From Hyphomicrobiales bacterium (lineage in GTDB: Bacteria > Pseudomonadota > Alphaproteobacteria > Rhizobiales > Aestuariivirgaceae), in contig JALUAB010000225.1 in assembly GCA_027051195.1 (NCBI GenBank), forward strand, positions 1 to 34,911: a DNA stretch of 34,911 nt. The letters run 5' to 3'. Below are positions 21,789 through 31,225 of the stretch, in pieces. Each line of letters opens with the position of its first letter. Position 1 is the first letter of the stretch. A program made the translations under genes and the position numbers. A model generated the notes under the pieces. The model was not told the origin of the DNA. It searched no databases and saw only the letters and a list, made by a program, of their open reading frames with translations.

Positions 21789-23231
21789 ATGGACTTTCTT
21801 CCCATTTTCCGCGATGTCAGCGAACGCACGGTCATTGTCGCCGGCGGCGGCACCGTGGCCGCGCGCCGTGTCGAGATTGCCCTGCGCGCCGGCGCGCATG
21901 TGAAGCTGTTTGCCGAATCCATCGACGAGGACGACTTCGCGGAACTGCGCGATGACCCGCGCCTCGAACACTTCCGCCGCTGTCCGGAGCCGGCCGATTT
22001 CGAGGACGCCGCGCTGGCCTTCGCCGCCTGCCGCAAATACGAGGACGACCGCAAGATCGCCGACATGGCCCGCGCCGCGAAAGTGCCGGTGAACGTCGCC
22101 GACCGCCCGGAGCTGTGCGACTTCATCATGCCCTCCATCGTCGATCGCTCGCCCATCGTGGTGGCAGTGTCCTCTTCCGGCGCCTCGCCCATTCTCGCGC
22201 GCATGATTCGCGCGCGTTTGGAAACCATGCTGCCCGCCGCCTTCGGCAAGCTGGCCGAGTTCGCCGGCGACATCCGCGACAAGGTGATGGCGCGGCTGAA
22301 GAATCCGGAGAATCGCCGCCGTTTCTGGGAGCGCATCCTGGAAGGCCCGCTCGCCACGCTCGTCTTCTCCGGCGACGAGGATACGGCGAAGACGCTGCTG
22401 GAACGCGAGCTGACGGCGGCCGAGGCGGAGGAACGCGAGGGCATCACCGGCGAGGTCTATCTCGTTGGCTGTGGCCCGGGCGATCCGGACTTGCTCACCT
22501 TCAAGGCCCTGCGCCTGATGCAGAAGGCAGACGTGGTCCTGTACGACCGGCTGCTGGGCGACGGCATCCTCAACCTCGTACGCCGCGAGGCGGAGCGCAT
22601 TTACGTTGGCAAGCGCCGCGGCGACCACACCGTGCCGCAGGAAGAGATCTCCGACATGCTGGTGCGGCTGGCGAAGGAGGGCAAGCGGGTGCTCCGGCTC
22701 AAGGGCGGTGATCCCTTCATATTCGGCCGTGGCGGCGAGGAAATCGAGAAACTGGCCGAGAACCGCATTCCCTTCCAGGTGGTGCCGGGCGTGACGGCGG
22801 CGTCCGGCTGCGCCGCCTACGCCGGCATTCCGCTCACCCACCGCGACCATGCTCAAAGCTGCCTGTTCATCACCGCGCACGGCAAGGACGGCATCGTGGA
22901 CGTGGACTGGACGCAGGTGCTCCGGCCACACCAGACGGTGGCCGTTTACATGGGGCTGCGCCTGCTGCCGCAGTTCATGAAGCAGCTGCTGGAACACGGG
23001 GCCGATGCGGCCTTGCCCGTGGCCGTGGTGGAAAAGGGCACCCGGGCGGATCAGCGCGTCGTCACCGGAACCATCGCCAACATAGCGGACAAGGTGGTGG
23101 CGGCGCAGGTGGAAAGCCCGGCCATGATCATCATCGGCACGGTGGTGACGCTGCGCGACAAGCTCGCCTGGTATCTGCCCGAGGAAGGCGCGGAAGAGGT
23201 CACGCAAGGGCGCTTCATCGGCTCGCTGTAG
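21789..23231 (+). CDS. cysG: siroheme synthase CysG (three activities)
   Basis: A 480-residue fusion that makes siroheme from uroporphyrinogen III. The N-terminal CysGB part has the NAD-binding motif VAGGGTVAARRVE (17-29) and the SSSGASPILARMIRARLE block (about 136-153), giving precorrin-2 oxidation and iron insertion. The C-terminal SUMT domain begins VYLVGCGPGDPDLLT (near 222-236) and contains LKGGDPFIFGRGGEE, VVPGVTAASGCAAYAGIPLTHR (spans about 330-351) and a YMGL segment. Length matches full CysG. Siroheme made here would feed DsrAB after amidation by DsrN and could also be the precursor of heme d1 for the cd1 protein. It ends convergent with cpoB; the 28-nt gap contains GCGGGC/GCCCGC. 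Confidence 0.93.
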   Translation: MDFLPIFRDVSERTVIVAGGGTVAARRVEIALRAGAHVKLFAESIDEDDFAELRDDPRLEHFRRCPEPADFEDAALAFAACRKYEDDRKIADMARAAKVPVNVADRPELCDFIMPSIVDRSPIVVAVSSSGASPILARMIRARLETMLPAAFGKLAEFAGDIRDKVMARLKNPENRRRFWERILEGPLATLVFSGDEDTAKTLLERELTAAEAEEREGITGEVYLVGCGPGDPDLLTFKALRLMQKADVVLYDRLLGDGILNLVRREAERIYVGKRRGDHTVPQEEISDMLVRLAKEGKRVLRLKGGDPFIFGRGGEEIEKLAENRIPFQVVPGVTAASGCAAYAGIPLTHRDHAQSCLFITAHGKDGIVDVDWTQVLRPHQTVAVYMGLRLLPQFMKQLLEHGADAALPVAVVEKGTRADQRVVTGTIANIADKVVAAQVESPAMIIIGTVVTLRDKLAWYLPEEGAEEVTQGRFIGSL

Positions 23232-23259
23232 GCCGCATGCCCTCTGGCGGGCCGCCCGC

Positions 23260-24363
23260 TCAGGACTTGCGGCACTTCAGCCGCTTCATCTCGCGCGGCG
23301 CCTGCAGGGTAGCGGCGCGCGATTCGGGATGGCGCTGCACCAGCGTCTGCCACGCCTTGCAGGCCTCCGTCTTCCGTCCCATGCGCTTCAGCGCCTGCCC
23401 CAGTCGCAACAGCGCCCGCGGCGCCAGCCGGCTTTCCGGCGCCGCCTTGTAGACATCCACGAACAGCCGCCCGGCCTCCTTGAACCGCCCGCGTATGTAG
23501 AGCGTCTCGCCCAGCTCGAAGCGCGCGTCCACCGCCTGAGGATTGTTCGCGAAGCGCACGAGATAGGCCCGATAGGCCTGCTCCGCCTGATCGTAGCGCC
23601 GCGCCAGGAAACTCTGCCGCGCCTGCTGCAACAGCTTGCCCGCCGGCATGCGCGCCAGCGCCGGCGAAATGTTCACCGGTTGCGGCATCGGCGTCGTCTG
23701 GGGCGCGGCTGCGCCGCCTCCCGTCCCGGGTGTGGCGGATCCGCCACCGCCGGCGCCCAATGGCGGCAGCGGCGAAACCGCCACCCGCCCCGGCGCCAGC
23801 CCATCACCGGTTTCGGCTACGCCGCCCAGCGCATCGGTAATCGTGCCGGGCAGGGGAATCGGTCCTGCCGTGCGCGGCGCCGAAGAACCACCCGGCGGCG
23901 GCCTCATGGCGGACGGCGGAGTCGTGACGGCAACACCCTCGTCCCTGATGCGCCCCAGCACCTCCACCTCCGGCCGCGCGCCACCGGCCGCACCGGGCTC
24001 CTCGATCTCCACACTCACCTGCGGAGAGCGCAGCGGCGGCAACGGCTGCAACCGCACCTGCGGCTCCGCCGTGCGCGTGGTCAGCGGCGAAGCGGCCCGT
24101 CCGCGCGGCGGCGTCGGTTGCGTCGCACCCCGCCCGCTCACCGCCGCCCGGCCGTTGCGCGCCTTGCGCAGCGCCGCTTCCAGCCGCCGGATGCGCGCCT
24201 CGTAGTCGCGCTTCATCCGCTTCATCTCGTGTTCCAGCCGGATGATACGGTCATACAGCGCATTCCAGCGCGGGTCCGACTGCGCCAGCGCGATGGGCGC
24301 ACCCGACGCCATCGACAACGCCAGCACCAGCAATCCCGGCCCGAGGTGGCGGCGTGCCTTCAT
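23260..24363 (-). CDS. cpoB: CpoB (YbgF), periplasmic Tol-Pal coordinator
   Basis: A 367-residue exported protein: signal peptide at about 1-28, a coiled-coil segment (about 30-75, IIRLEHEMKRMKRDYEARI), a long Pro/Gly/Ala-rich linker (about 80-230) and C-terminal TPR repeats beginning near LLQQARQSFLARRYDQAEQAY. CpoB ties outer-membrane constriction to peptidoglycan synthesis in other bacteria. The linker is longer than in E. coli. It is the last gene of the tolA-tolB-pal-cpoB cluster, 42 nt after pal. Confidence 0.85.
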   Translation of the reverse strand: MKARRHLGPGLLVLALSMASGAPIALAQSDPRWNALYDRIIRLEHEMKRMKRDYEARIRRLEAALRKARNGRAAVSGRGATQPTPPRGRAASPLTTRTAEPQVRLQPLPPLRSPQVSVEIEEPGAAGGARPEVEVLGRIRDEGVAVTTPPSAMRPPPGGSSAPRTAGPIPLPGTITDALGGVAETGDGLAPGRVAVSPLPPLGAGGGGSATPGTGGGAAAPQTTPMPQPVNISPALARMPAGKLLQQARQSFLARRYDQAEQAYRAYLVRFANNPQAVDARFELGETLYIRGRFKEAGRLFVDVYKAAPESRLAPRALLRLGQALKRMGRKTEACKAWQTLVQRHPESRAATLQAPREMKRLKCRKS

Positions 24364-24405
24364 GATGCAACACTCCGTTGATTGTGGTTCGCGGAGGGAC
24401 GGCGC

Positions 24406-24945
24406 TCAGCTGCGCGCCCCGCCGGTGATCACCGTCACCGCGCGGCGGTTCTGCGCCCAGCAGCGCTCGGCGTCGCACAGCGCCACGGGCCGTTCCTTGC
24501 CGTAGGCGATGGTGGAAATACGGCTGGCCGCCACCCCCTGCGACACAAGGAAGTTCTTCACCGCCTGCGCGCGGCGGGCGGAAAGCGCCAGGTTGTATTC
24601 CCGCGTGCCGCGTTCGTCCGCGTGGCCCTCGATGCGCACGGTCACGGACGGGTAGCGCTGCAACCACGCCGCCTGCCGGCGCAGCGTCTCCTGTGCCTGC
24701 GGCGTCAGGCTCCACTGGTCCACCAGGAAGTGCACGCGGTCACCCACGTTGAGAATGAAATCGCGCTCCGATCCGGGCACCGCCGGCCCGCCCTGCCCGG
24801 CTCCGCCGGAAAGCGCGGCGTTGCCGGCGTTGGCATCCAGCTGCGGCTTGTCTGCGCTGGAGCACGCCGCCAGCGTCAGCGCCAGCCCCGCCGCCAGCAG
24901 CCAGCGGCCGGCACGGGGCGCAATCGTTTCCTTATTCCACATCAA
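24406..24945 (-). CDS. pal: Pal, peptidoglycan-associated lipoprotein
   Basis: A 179-residue outer-membrane lipoprotein. The signal ends in lipobox LAAC (acylated Cys28). The OmpA-like domain shows the peptidoglycan-binding pattern GHADERGTREYNLALSARRA and RISTIAYGKERP, plus two late cysteines in CDAERCWAQNRRA, a common Pal disulfide. Pal connects the outer membrane to the cell wall and binds TolB. The N-terminus has two adjacent ATG codons; either could be used. Confidence 0.93.
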   Translation of the reverse strand: MMWNKETIAPRAGRWLLAAGLALTLAACSSADKPQLDANAGNAALSGGAGQGGPAVPGSERDFILNVGDRVHFLVDQWSLTPQAQETLRRQAAWLQRYPSVTVRIEGHADERGTREYNLALSARRAQAVKNFLVSQGVAASRISTIAYGKERPVALCDAERCWAQNRRAVTVITGGARS

Positions 24946-25046
24946 GGTTCACCCCCTCATGCTCAGGTTGTGCCGCGCCCCTGTCCTCTCCCGCGAATCT
25001 GTCGAAAGCAAGACCGGATCATGATGCGCAGCATACGGTTCGCGCC

Positions 25047-26387
25047 CTATTTCAGCAAGGGCGACCACGCCGGATCGGACGCGAAATTGGGCGTCGGCAC
25101 CAGCCGCTCGTTGTAGCCCGTCAGGTCCACCGAATAGAGGTGCGGCCCGCCGTTGGGGCCGCGCTGCGTGCGGAAGAACATGATGACCCGTCCGTTCGGC
25201 GCCCAGGTGGGCCCCTCGTTGTGATAGCCCTCCGTCAGGATGCGCTCGCCGGAACCGTCCGGCCGCATGACGCCGATGGCGAAACGCCCCTTGCGCATGC
25301 GGGTGAAGGCGATCACGTCTCCGCGCGGCGACCACACCGGCGTGGAGTAGCGCCCCTGCCCGAAGCTGATGCGCCGCGCCGGCCCGCCGCCCACTGGCAT
25401 CACATAGAGCTGCTGGCTGCCATCCCGGTCGGATTCGAACACGACGAACCGTCCGTCCGGCGAATAGCTGGGCGCGGTGTCGATAGCCTGCGTGTTGGTC
25501 AGCTGCCGGATCCGCCGCGTGGCCAGGTCCATCTCGTAGAGGTTGGAGCCGCCGTTCTCCAGCAGGCTGAAGATGAGCCTGCGCCCGTCCGGCGAGAAGC
25601 GCGGCGCGAAACTCATGTTCGGAAACTCGCCGATCATCTGCCGCCGCCCGGTGGCGAGATCGAGAATATAGACCCGCGGCACCCCGGTGGCGTAGGAGAG
25701 ATAGGCGATGCGCTGCGCCGCCGGCGAAAAACGCGGTGTCAGCACCAGCGCCCGGCCATCGGTGAGATAGCGCAGGTTGAACCCGTCCTGGTCCATGATG
25801 GCCAGTCGCTTCACCCGCTTTGTCTTCGGCCCCGATTCGTCGATGAACACGATGCGCGTGTCGAAATAGCCCTCATCGCCGGTCACCGCCTTGTAAACGG
25901 CGTCCGAGATCTTGTGGCCGATGCGCCGCCACTCGCGCTTCGTGGCGATGAACTGCAACCCCAGGATCTGCCGCTGCGCGAAGATGTCCCACAAGCGAAA
26001 GGCGCCCTGCACGCGCCCGTCCGGCAGCACCGCCACCTGCCCCACGATAAGCGCCTGCGCCTTGATCACCCGCCACGAGCCGAACTGCGGCGGCGTGTCG
26101 AATCGCTGGATGCGCTCGATGTAGGCGGCCGGGTCGATGACGCGGAACAGCCCGGAGCGCACAAGGTTGTTGCGGATGATCTCCGCCACCTTCTGCCCCA
26201 ACACCTGCTCGTCCTGTGTGCGCCCCAGAAAGTCCGGCACCGCCACCGGCACCGGCTGCACCTGCCCGCGGGTGATCTGCACCTCCAGCGCCGCCCGCGC
26301 CGGCGTCGCCAGTAACGTCACCCATGCGGCGAAAACCGCAAGCAGGGCCGGCCAGCTCCTGAAAAACCCCCTCTTCCCCATATTCAT
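25047..26387 (-). CDS. tolB: TolB, periplasmic beta-propeller of the Tol-Pal system
   Basis: A 446-residue exported protein: signal peptide about 1-33 (ending ARA), an N-terminal alpha/beta domain ([26 protein letters not shown]) and a C-terminal six-bladed propeller with repeated TolB motifs such as [25 protein letters not shown] and [10 protein letters not shown]. It binds Pal and TolA during envelope constriction. It lies 9 nt after tolA; CGGGAAG precedes the ATG. Confidence 0.94.
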   Translation of the reverse strand: MNMGKRGFFRSWPALLAVFAAWVTLLATPARAALEVQITRGQVQPVPVAVPDFLGRTQDEQVLGQKVAEIIRNNLVRSGLFRVIDPAAYIERIQRFDTPPQFGSWRVIKAQALIVGQVAVLPDGRVQGAFRLWDIFAQRQILGLQFIATKREWRRIGHKISDAVYKAVTGDEGYFDTRIVFIDESGPKTKRVKRLAIMDQDGFNLRYLTDGRALVLTPRFSPAAQRIAYLSYATGVPRVYILDLATGRRQMIGEFPNMSFAPRFSPDGRRLIFSLLENGGSNLYEMDLATRRIRQLTNTQAIDTAPSYSPDGRFVVFESDRDGSQQLYVMPVGGGPARRISFGQGRYSTPVWSPRGDVIAFTRMRKGRFAIGVMRPDGSGERILTEGYHNEGPTWAPNGRVIMFFRTQRGPNGGPHLYSVDLTGYNERLVPTPNFASDPAWSPLLK

Positions 26388-26396
26388 CTTCCCGGT

Positions 26397-27383
26397 TCAG
26401 TTCACCGCCAGCATGCGGCTCGGATCGAAGGTCAGGATCACGTCCCGCCACAGGTCATAGCGATCCGGCGGCAGAAAGGCGTAGGGCGCGCACGCCAGCA
26501 CCGCCCGCACCGCGCTCTGCGCCGCCGCCGGAAAGGCAGGATGGTTCATGTTGTTCAGCACCACCGGCCCGCCTGTCACCTCGCCACCCGGCCCCAGCTG
26601 AAAGCGCACCCGCACCCTCAGGTTTTCCGCGTCGCGCACGCCCGCCGGAATATTCCAGCATTGCTCGATACGCGCGCGCAGGGCATCGGCCAGGTCGGCG
26701 GCGATTCGCGCATCCTCGCCGTTGATGTTGGCCGCCCCCTTTAGCGGCGTTCCGGTGCGCGGAGGCTGCGGCTGTGGCGCGGCGCGCTCCTCGTCGGTCT
26801 TGTTCAGCAGCGCGGCGATTTCGTCAATGGTATCCTTCGGCTTCTTTTGCGTCTCGCGCTTCGCCACCTTCTTCGGCTTCGGTTGCGGCTTGCGGCGCAC
26901 GATCTTCGGCCGCGGCCGCGGCTTCACCTTCGGCCGCGCCGCCGTTTTCGGCTGTTTCTTCGGTTGCGGCTTCTCCTCCGCCTTCGCCACCTTCTTCATC
27001 AGCGCGTCCAGCGCCGCATCGGCCTCTTCAGAAGGTTTCGGCTCGGGTTTCGGTTCCGGCTTCCTCTCCGGCTCGGGAGCCGGCTCGCGCGCCGCCTGCT
27101 TCACCTCCCGCGCCGGTTTCGGCGCCGGCTTCTTGACTTCCTTCTCGACTTCCTTCGGCGGCGCCGGCTTTTCCGGCTTCTTCGGCGGCTCCTTCGCATC
27201 CTTGCGCATGGCCGCCCGCTTCGACACTTCGGAAATGTCCACGATCTCCACCGGCAGCGCCTCCTGCGGCGGCGCGATGAGCTTCTCCGGCCCCGTGAAG
27301 CGCCACACGGCCAGCACGACGATGGCCACGTGCATGAAAAGCGATATGCCGAGCGGAATGCGCAAGAGTGCCTGTTGCGTCAA
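26397..27383 (-). CDS. tolA: TolA, envelope energy transducer
   Basis: A 328-residue protein with one N-terminal membrane helix (about 9-29), a long Lys/Pro/Ala/Glu-rich domain spanning the periplasm (about 55-215) and a C-terminal TonB/TolA-type domain (RIEQCWNIPAGVRD, LRVRVRFQLGPGGEV, PYAFLPPDRYDLWRDVILTF). The annotated start is TTG at 27383; a second TTG at 27365 or ATG at 27335 is possible, so the N-terminus is uncertain. TonB is an alternative, but immediate linkage to tolB and pal supports TolA. tolQ and tolR, normally just upstream, are absent; the upstream neighbour is a divergent SDR gene. Confidence 0.85.
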   Translation of the reverse strand: MTQQALLRIPLGISLFMHVAIVVLAVWRFTGPEKLIAPPQEALPVEIVDISEVSKRAAMRKDAKEPPKKPEKPAPPKEVEKEVKKPAPKPAREVKQAAREPAPEPERKPEPKPEPKPSEEADAALDALMKKVAKAEEKPQPKKQPKTAARPKVKPRPRPKIVRRKPQPKPKKVAKRETQKKPKDTIDEIAALLNKTDEERAAPQPQPPRTGTPLKGAANINGEDARIAADLADALRARIEQCWNIPAGVRDAENLRVRVRFQLGPGGEVTGGPVVLNNMNHPAFPAAAQSAVRAVLACAPYAFLPPDRYDLWRDVILTFDPSRMLAVN

Positions 27384-27641
27384 TGGTGACAGTGTGCCGA
27401 ATCCGACCGCCTTCTCGCCTGCAAATCCGGCATTTGCATGACAACGACAGAACCCGGCCGTTACACTCGCCCCGCCATCCCGCGCCCCCGCCCGGCCACC
27501 TGCTCACCATTTCGGGTGATTGGGCGTGGACGCGGGGTGGCGGGCGGTGCGAAATTCGCCGAAAGGCGAATCTGCGCAGGAGCGTGACAATCATTCGTTA
27601 ACACTTGACGAATGCCATGCCGGTGAAGAGCATGCCACCCC

Positions 27642-28490
27642 ATGAACGAGAATCCGAATCGCACCATTCTCATCACCGGCTGCTCTTCCGGCATCGGCCG
27701 CGACTGCGCACTGGGGCTGAAGGAACGCGGTTGGCGTGTCTTCGCCACCGCCCGCAGGGATGAAGACATCGCCGAGCTGGAATCGCTGGGGTTGGAGGCG
27801 CTCCATCTGGACTACACGGATCCTCGGAGCATCGAATCCTGCGTGCGCAAGGTGGAGGCCCGCACGAACGGCCGCCTGTTCGCCCTGTTCAACAACGGCG
27901 CCTACGGCCAGCCCGGCGCGGTGGAGGATCTAACCCGCGAGGTGCTGCGCGCCCAGTTCGAGGCCAATTTCTTCGGCTGGCACGACCTCACCCGCCGCGT
28001 CCTCCCCATGATGCGCGCGCAAGGGGCGGGGCGCATCGTGCAAAACTCCTCCGTGCTCGGCATCGTCGCCATGAAGTGGCGCGGCGCCTACAACGCCAGC
28101 AAGTTCGCGCTGGAGGGGCTTTCCGACACCATGCGGCTGGAACTGCGTGGCAGCGGCATTCATGTCTCCATCATCGAGCCCGGTCCCATCCACTCGAAGT
28201 TCCTTCAGACCGCCCTGAAGCACTTCGAGGCCAACATCGACATCGAAAGCTCTCCCTACCGCGACATCTATCTGAAACGCCGCCAGACCCTGCGCGGCGA
28301 GGGCCGGCCCAATCCCTTCAAGCTGCCACCGGAGGCGGTGCTGAAGAAACTCGTGCACGCGCTGGAAAGCCCGCGCCCGAAGCCGAAATATCACGTAACG
28401 CTTCCCACCCACGCCATGGCGCTGTTGCGTCGCGTGCTTCCCTGGCGGCTGCTGGACGCGGTGCTGAACCGCGCCTCCGACGCCAACTGA
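27642..28490 (+). CDS. short-chain dehydrogenase/reductase (classical SDR)
   Basis: A 282-residue cytosolic NAD(P)-dependent oxidoreductase. The cofactor motif is TGCSSGIG (12-19), followed by NNGA (84-87), the catalytic Ser in QNSSVLG (136/137) and the YNASK motif (Tyr150, Lys154). ARR near 37-39 suggests preference for NADP. PGP after the catalytic site is typical. The C-terminal 60 residues are basic, and end in an amphipathic stretch. Substrate is unknown. It is divergent from tolA across a 258-nt gap with no obvious ribosome site before the ATG. Confidence 0.85.
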   Translation: MNENPNRTILITGCSSGIGRDCALGLKERGWRVFATARRDEDIAELESLGLEALHLDYTDPRSIESCVRKVEARTNGRLFALFNNGAYGQPGAVEDLTREVLRAQFEANFFGWHDLTRRVLPMMRAQGAGRIVQNSSVLGIVAMKWRGAYNASKFALEGLSDTMRLELRGSGIHVSIIEPGPIHSKFLQTALKHFEANIDIESSPYRDIYLKRRQTLRGEGRPNPFKLPPEAVLKKLVHALESPRPKPKYHVTLPTHAMALLRRVLPWRLLDAVLNRASDAN

Positions 28491-28532
28491 CCTCCCAACA
28501 GCCAAAAACCACTGCGCGAAACTGAATGAAAA

Positions 28533-28549
28533 CTGAACCGCCGGTTCAG
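28533..28549. promoter_or_regulatory. 17-bp palindrome upstream of the small secreted protein gene
   Basis: CTGAACCG-C-CGGTTCAG has perfect 8-bp arms around a single base. It lies 43 nt past the SDR stop and 75 nt before the start codon at 28624. The tight symmetry suggests a protein-binding operator more than an RNA hairpin, because the loop would be too short. Confidence 0.45.
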
Positions 28550-28623
28550 CGCCTTGTCATGGCCTCTGTGCATGATGCCCCTGGACAGCAACGGACGGCA
28601 AACGGCAAAAGGAGGCTATCATC

Positions 28624-29001
28624 ATGCTGCGCAAGACTCTCGTCGCTGGCGCCACCCTCATGGCCGCCACTTTTGGCACGCTCGCAACCACCACGGCGCC
28701 GGCCGAGGCCAAGGTCAACGTGGATGTGGGCATTTATGTCGGCGCACCGGGTTATGTCGCCCCCGGCTATTACGCGCCGCCGCCCGTTTACGTTCCCCGG
28801 TATGTCCACACCCCCGGCTACTATCGCCACCGCCCGCGTTATCGCACGGTGCGCGTTTACCGCACGGTCAAAAATCGCGGCCGCTGGCGCAAGGTCTGCC
28901 GCACCCGCGTGGTGAAGGAGCGCTACTGGAACGGCTGGCGCTGGCGCTGGCGCACTCTGCGCAAGAGCCGCTCCTGCCGCTGGGTGCGCCGCTGGCGCTG
29001 A
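28624..29001 (+). CDS. small secreted basic protein rich in Tyr, Arg and Trp
   Basis: A 125-residue protein with a clear signal peptide (residues 1-29, ending AEA), then a Gly/Tyr/Pro-rich segment (YVGAPGYVAPGYYAPPPVY) and a highly basic C-terminal half with Arg/Trp runs (WNGWRWRWRTLRK, RWVRRWR). Two cysteines (CRTRV, SCRW) could form a disulfide. No enzyme family is recognised. Low-complexity Tyr/Arg-rich exported proteins of this kind are common in alphaproteobacteria and mostly uncharacterised. AAAAGGAGG stands nine nt before the ATG; a strong terminator (29041-29069) follows, so the gene is its own unit. Confidence 0.8.
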   Translation: MLRKTLVAGATLMAATFGTLATTTAPAEAKVNVDVGIYVGAPGYVAPGYYAPPPVYVPRYVHTPGYYRHRPRYRTVRVYRTVKNRGRWRKVCRTRVVKERYWNGWRWRWRTLRKSRSCRWVRRWR

Positions 29002-29040
29002 GGCGGAACGAATCAGGTTGTGACGTTGCGTTCGTCTGCC

Positions 29041-29072
29041 ACGGGCCGGTGGTGTATGCACCGGCCCGTTTG
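29041..29072 (+). terminator. intrinsic terminator after the small secreted protein gene
   Basis: ACGGGCCGGTG (29041-29051) and CACCGGCCCGT (29059-29069) form a perfect 11-bp stem with a 7-nt loop, then TTG. It is 39 nt after the stop codon at 29001 and separates this gene from dapB. Confidence 0.75.
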
Positions 29073-29188
29073 CCGTGTGCTGGCGTCTTTTCAGCCGCGC
29101 GTCCGCCTGCTATGACCGCCGCAGGCGGGGTCATTCGCCCGTTTCGGCCGCGGCGGCGGCGGCACGGGCAGATCACGGGACGAATCGC

Positions 29189-30004
29189 ATGGGCAACATC
29201 AGGCTGGCGGTTGCGGGTGCGGGCGGACGCATGGGCCGCGCCATCACGCAGGTGCTGCTGCAAACTGACGGCGTGGAGGTGGCCGGTGGGCTGGAGGCGA
29301 AAGGCTCGCCCTTCATCGGCAAGGACATGGGCGAGCTGGCTGGCGCCGGCCCCATCGGCGTGGTGGTGACGGACGATCCGCTGTCCCTGCTGGCCACCGT
29401 CGATGGCCTCATCGACTTCACCACGCCGGAAACCTCCGTGTTCCTCGCCGAGCTGGCGGCACAGGCGCGCATCGCGCACGTGGTGGGCACCACCGGCTTT
29501 TCGCCGGAGCAGGAAAGGGCCTTCGAGGCCGCCGCGCGCCACGCCCGCATCGTCAAGGCCGGCAACATGAGTCTTGGCGTGAACCTGCTGGTGGCGCTCA
29601 CGCGCAAGGTGGCCTCGCTGCTGGGCGAGGAGTTCGACATCGAGATCGTGGAAATGCACCACCGCCACAAGGTGGACGCGCCATCGGGCACCGCGCTCAT
29701 GCTGGGCCGGGCGGCGGCGGAGGGCCGCGGCGTTTCGCTGGAAGAGAAAGCCGTGTATTGCCGCGAAGGCCACACCGGCCCGCGCCCGGACGGCGCCATC
29801 GGCTTTGCCACCCTGCGCGGTGGCACGGTGGTGGGAGATCACACGGTCATGTTCGCCGGCCCGGAGGAGCGCATCGAGCTCACCCATCGCGCCGGTTCGC
29901 GCGAGATTTTCGCCCGCGGCGCGGTGAAGGCCGCCATCTGGGCGCAGGAGAAGAAGCCCGGCCTCTATTCCATGATGGACGTGCTGGGCCTGGCCGACTT
30001 GTGA
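29189..30004 (+). CDS. dapB: 4-hydroxy-tetrahydrodipicolinate reductase DapB
   Basis: A 271-residue cytosolic enzyme of lysine and diaminopimelate synthesis. The Rossmann motif is [12 protein letters not shown] (8-19). The substrate block is [16 protein letters not shown] (about 154-169) with catalytic His and Lys; GTTGFSPEQ and [10 protein letters not shown] are also family-typical. ATG at 29189 begins [13 protein letters not shown]; an open frame extends upstream without a ribosome site. gpmA follows after 22 nt, a pairing known in alphaproteobacteria. Confidence 0.95.
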   Translation: MGNIRLAVAGAGGRMGRAITQVLLQTDGVEVAGGLEAKGSPFIGKDMGELAGAGPIGVVVTDDPLSLLATVDGLIDFTTPETSVFLAELAAQARIAHVVGTTGFSPEQERAFEAAARHARIVKAGNMSLGVNLLVALTRKVASLLGEEFDIEIVEMHHRHKVDAPSGTALMLGRAAAEGRGVSLEEKAVYCREGHTGPRPDGAIGFATLRGGTVVGDHTVMFAGPEERIELTHRAGSREIFARGAVKAAIWAQEKKPGLYSMMDVLGLADL

Positions 30005-30026
30005 AAAGGGGAAGGAGACACCATCC

Positions 30027-30659
30027 ATGACGGGCACGCTGGTGCTGGTGCGGCACGGCCAGAGCGAATGGAACGAAAAGAACCTGTTCACCGGCTGGGC
30101 GGACGTTGACCTGACCGAGCGCGGCATCGAGGAGGCGCACAAGGCCGCGCAGGCGTTGAAGGAGCGCGGCATCCGTTTTGACGAGGCCTTCACCTCCGAC
30201 CTCGTGCGCGCCCAGCACACGCTGGACATCATCCTTGAAGACCTGGGCCAGACGGACATCCCCGTGACGAAGGACAAGGCGCTGAACGAGCGCGACTACG
30301 GCAATCTCGTCGGCATGAACAAGGACGAGGCGCGCCAGCGCTGGGGCGAGGAACAGGTACACATCTGGCGCCGCTCCTACGACGTGCGCCCGCCCGGCGG
30401 CGAGAGCCTGAAGGACACCGCCGAACGCGCCGTGCCTTACTTCGAGAAGCACATCCTGCCCAGGGTGCAGGCGGGCGAGAACGTGCTGGTCTCGGCGCAC
30501 GGCAACTCCCTGCGCGCCATCATCATGTGGCTGGAGAAGCTCACGCCCGAGCAGGTGCTGAAACTGGAATTGGCCACCGGCGTGCCCATTCTCTACGAAC
30601 TGAACGAGAAGGGCGAGATCGTCCACAAGGAGGTGCTCGCGCACGACGCCGCTGCCTGA
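30027..30659 (+). CDS. gpmA: 2,3-bisphosphoglycerate-dependent phosphoglycerate mutase
   Basis: A 210-residue cytosolic glycolytic enzyme. The phosphohistidine motif [10 protein letters not shown] holds His10; [25 protein letters not shown] and the second active His in [10 protein letters not shown] are all present. It is shorter than E. coli GpmA (about 250) but typical of the alphaproteobacterial form. GGGGAAGGAG lies before the ATG; dut follows 24 nt later. Confidence 0.94.
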   Translation: MTGTLVLVRHGQSEWNEKNLFTGWADVDLTERGIEEAHKAAQALKERGIRFDEAFTSDLVRAQHTLDIILEDLGQTDIPVTKDKALNERDYGNLVGMNKDEARQRWGEEQVHIWRRSYDVRPPGGESLKDTAERAVPYFEKHILPRVQAGENVLVSAHGNSLRAIIMWLEKLTPEQVLKLELATGVPILYELNEKGEIVHKEVLAHDAAA

Positions 30660-30683
30660 ACGCGCGCCTGGCCGGGAGGCCGC

Positions 30684-31148
30684 ATGACCGAGGACACCGA
30701 CATCGAGGTGCGCATCTGCCGCCTGCCGCACGCGGCCGGTCTGCCCCTGCCCGCCTACGAAACGGCGCTGGCCGCTGGCATGGACCTGCGCGCCGCCGTG
30801 CCTGCTGATGAACCGCTCGTCATCGCTCCCGGAAACCGCGCGCTGGTGCCCACGGGGCTGGCCATCGCCCTGCCCGCCGGATACGAGGCGCAGGTGCGCC
30901 CGCGTTCCGGCCTGGCGCTGAAACACGGCGTCACCTGCCTCAACAGCCCCGGCACCATCGATGCCGACTACCGCGGCGAGATCGGCGTGATTCTGGCCAA
31001 TCTCGGCGATGCGCCCTTCACCGTCGAGCGCAGCATGCGCATCGCCCAGCTGGTGGTCGCCCCCGTCACCCGCGTGCGCTGGCGCGAGTCACAAACGCTG
31101 GACGATACCGAACGCGGCTACGGCGGTTTCGGCTCCACCGGCCGGTGA
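30684..31148 (+). CDS. dut: deoxyuridine triphosphatase Dut
   Basis: A 154-residue trimeric dUTPase that hydrolyses dUTP to dUMP. The five conserved motifs are visible: [46 protein letters not shown] and the C-terminal [11 protein letters not shown]. Length and order match the family. Its end lies shortly before murJ. Confidence 0.95.
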   Translation: MTEDTDIEVRICRLPHAAGLPLPAYETALAAGMDLRAAVPADEPLVIAPGNRALVPTGLAIALPAGYEAQVRPRSGLALKHGVTCLNSPGTIDADYRGEIGVILANLGDAPFTVERSMRIAQLVVAPVTRVRWRESQTLDDTERGYGGFGSTGR

Positions 31149-31225
31149 CATGCCGCCCTTCCTTGCGCCGCCCCACCCCGCCGTGGCACAAGGCGCACAG
31201 GCAACTGGCGGGGGAGAGTCCATCC

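Noticed and set aside
27605-27641. Promoter with TTGACG as -35 for the SDR gene
   Set aside because: No acceptable -10 lies 16-18 nt downstream, and the start codon is too close.
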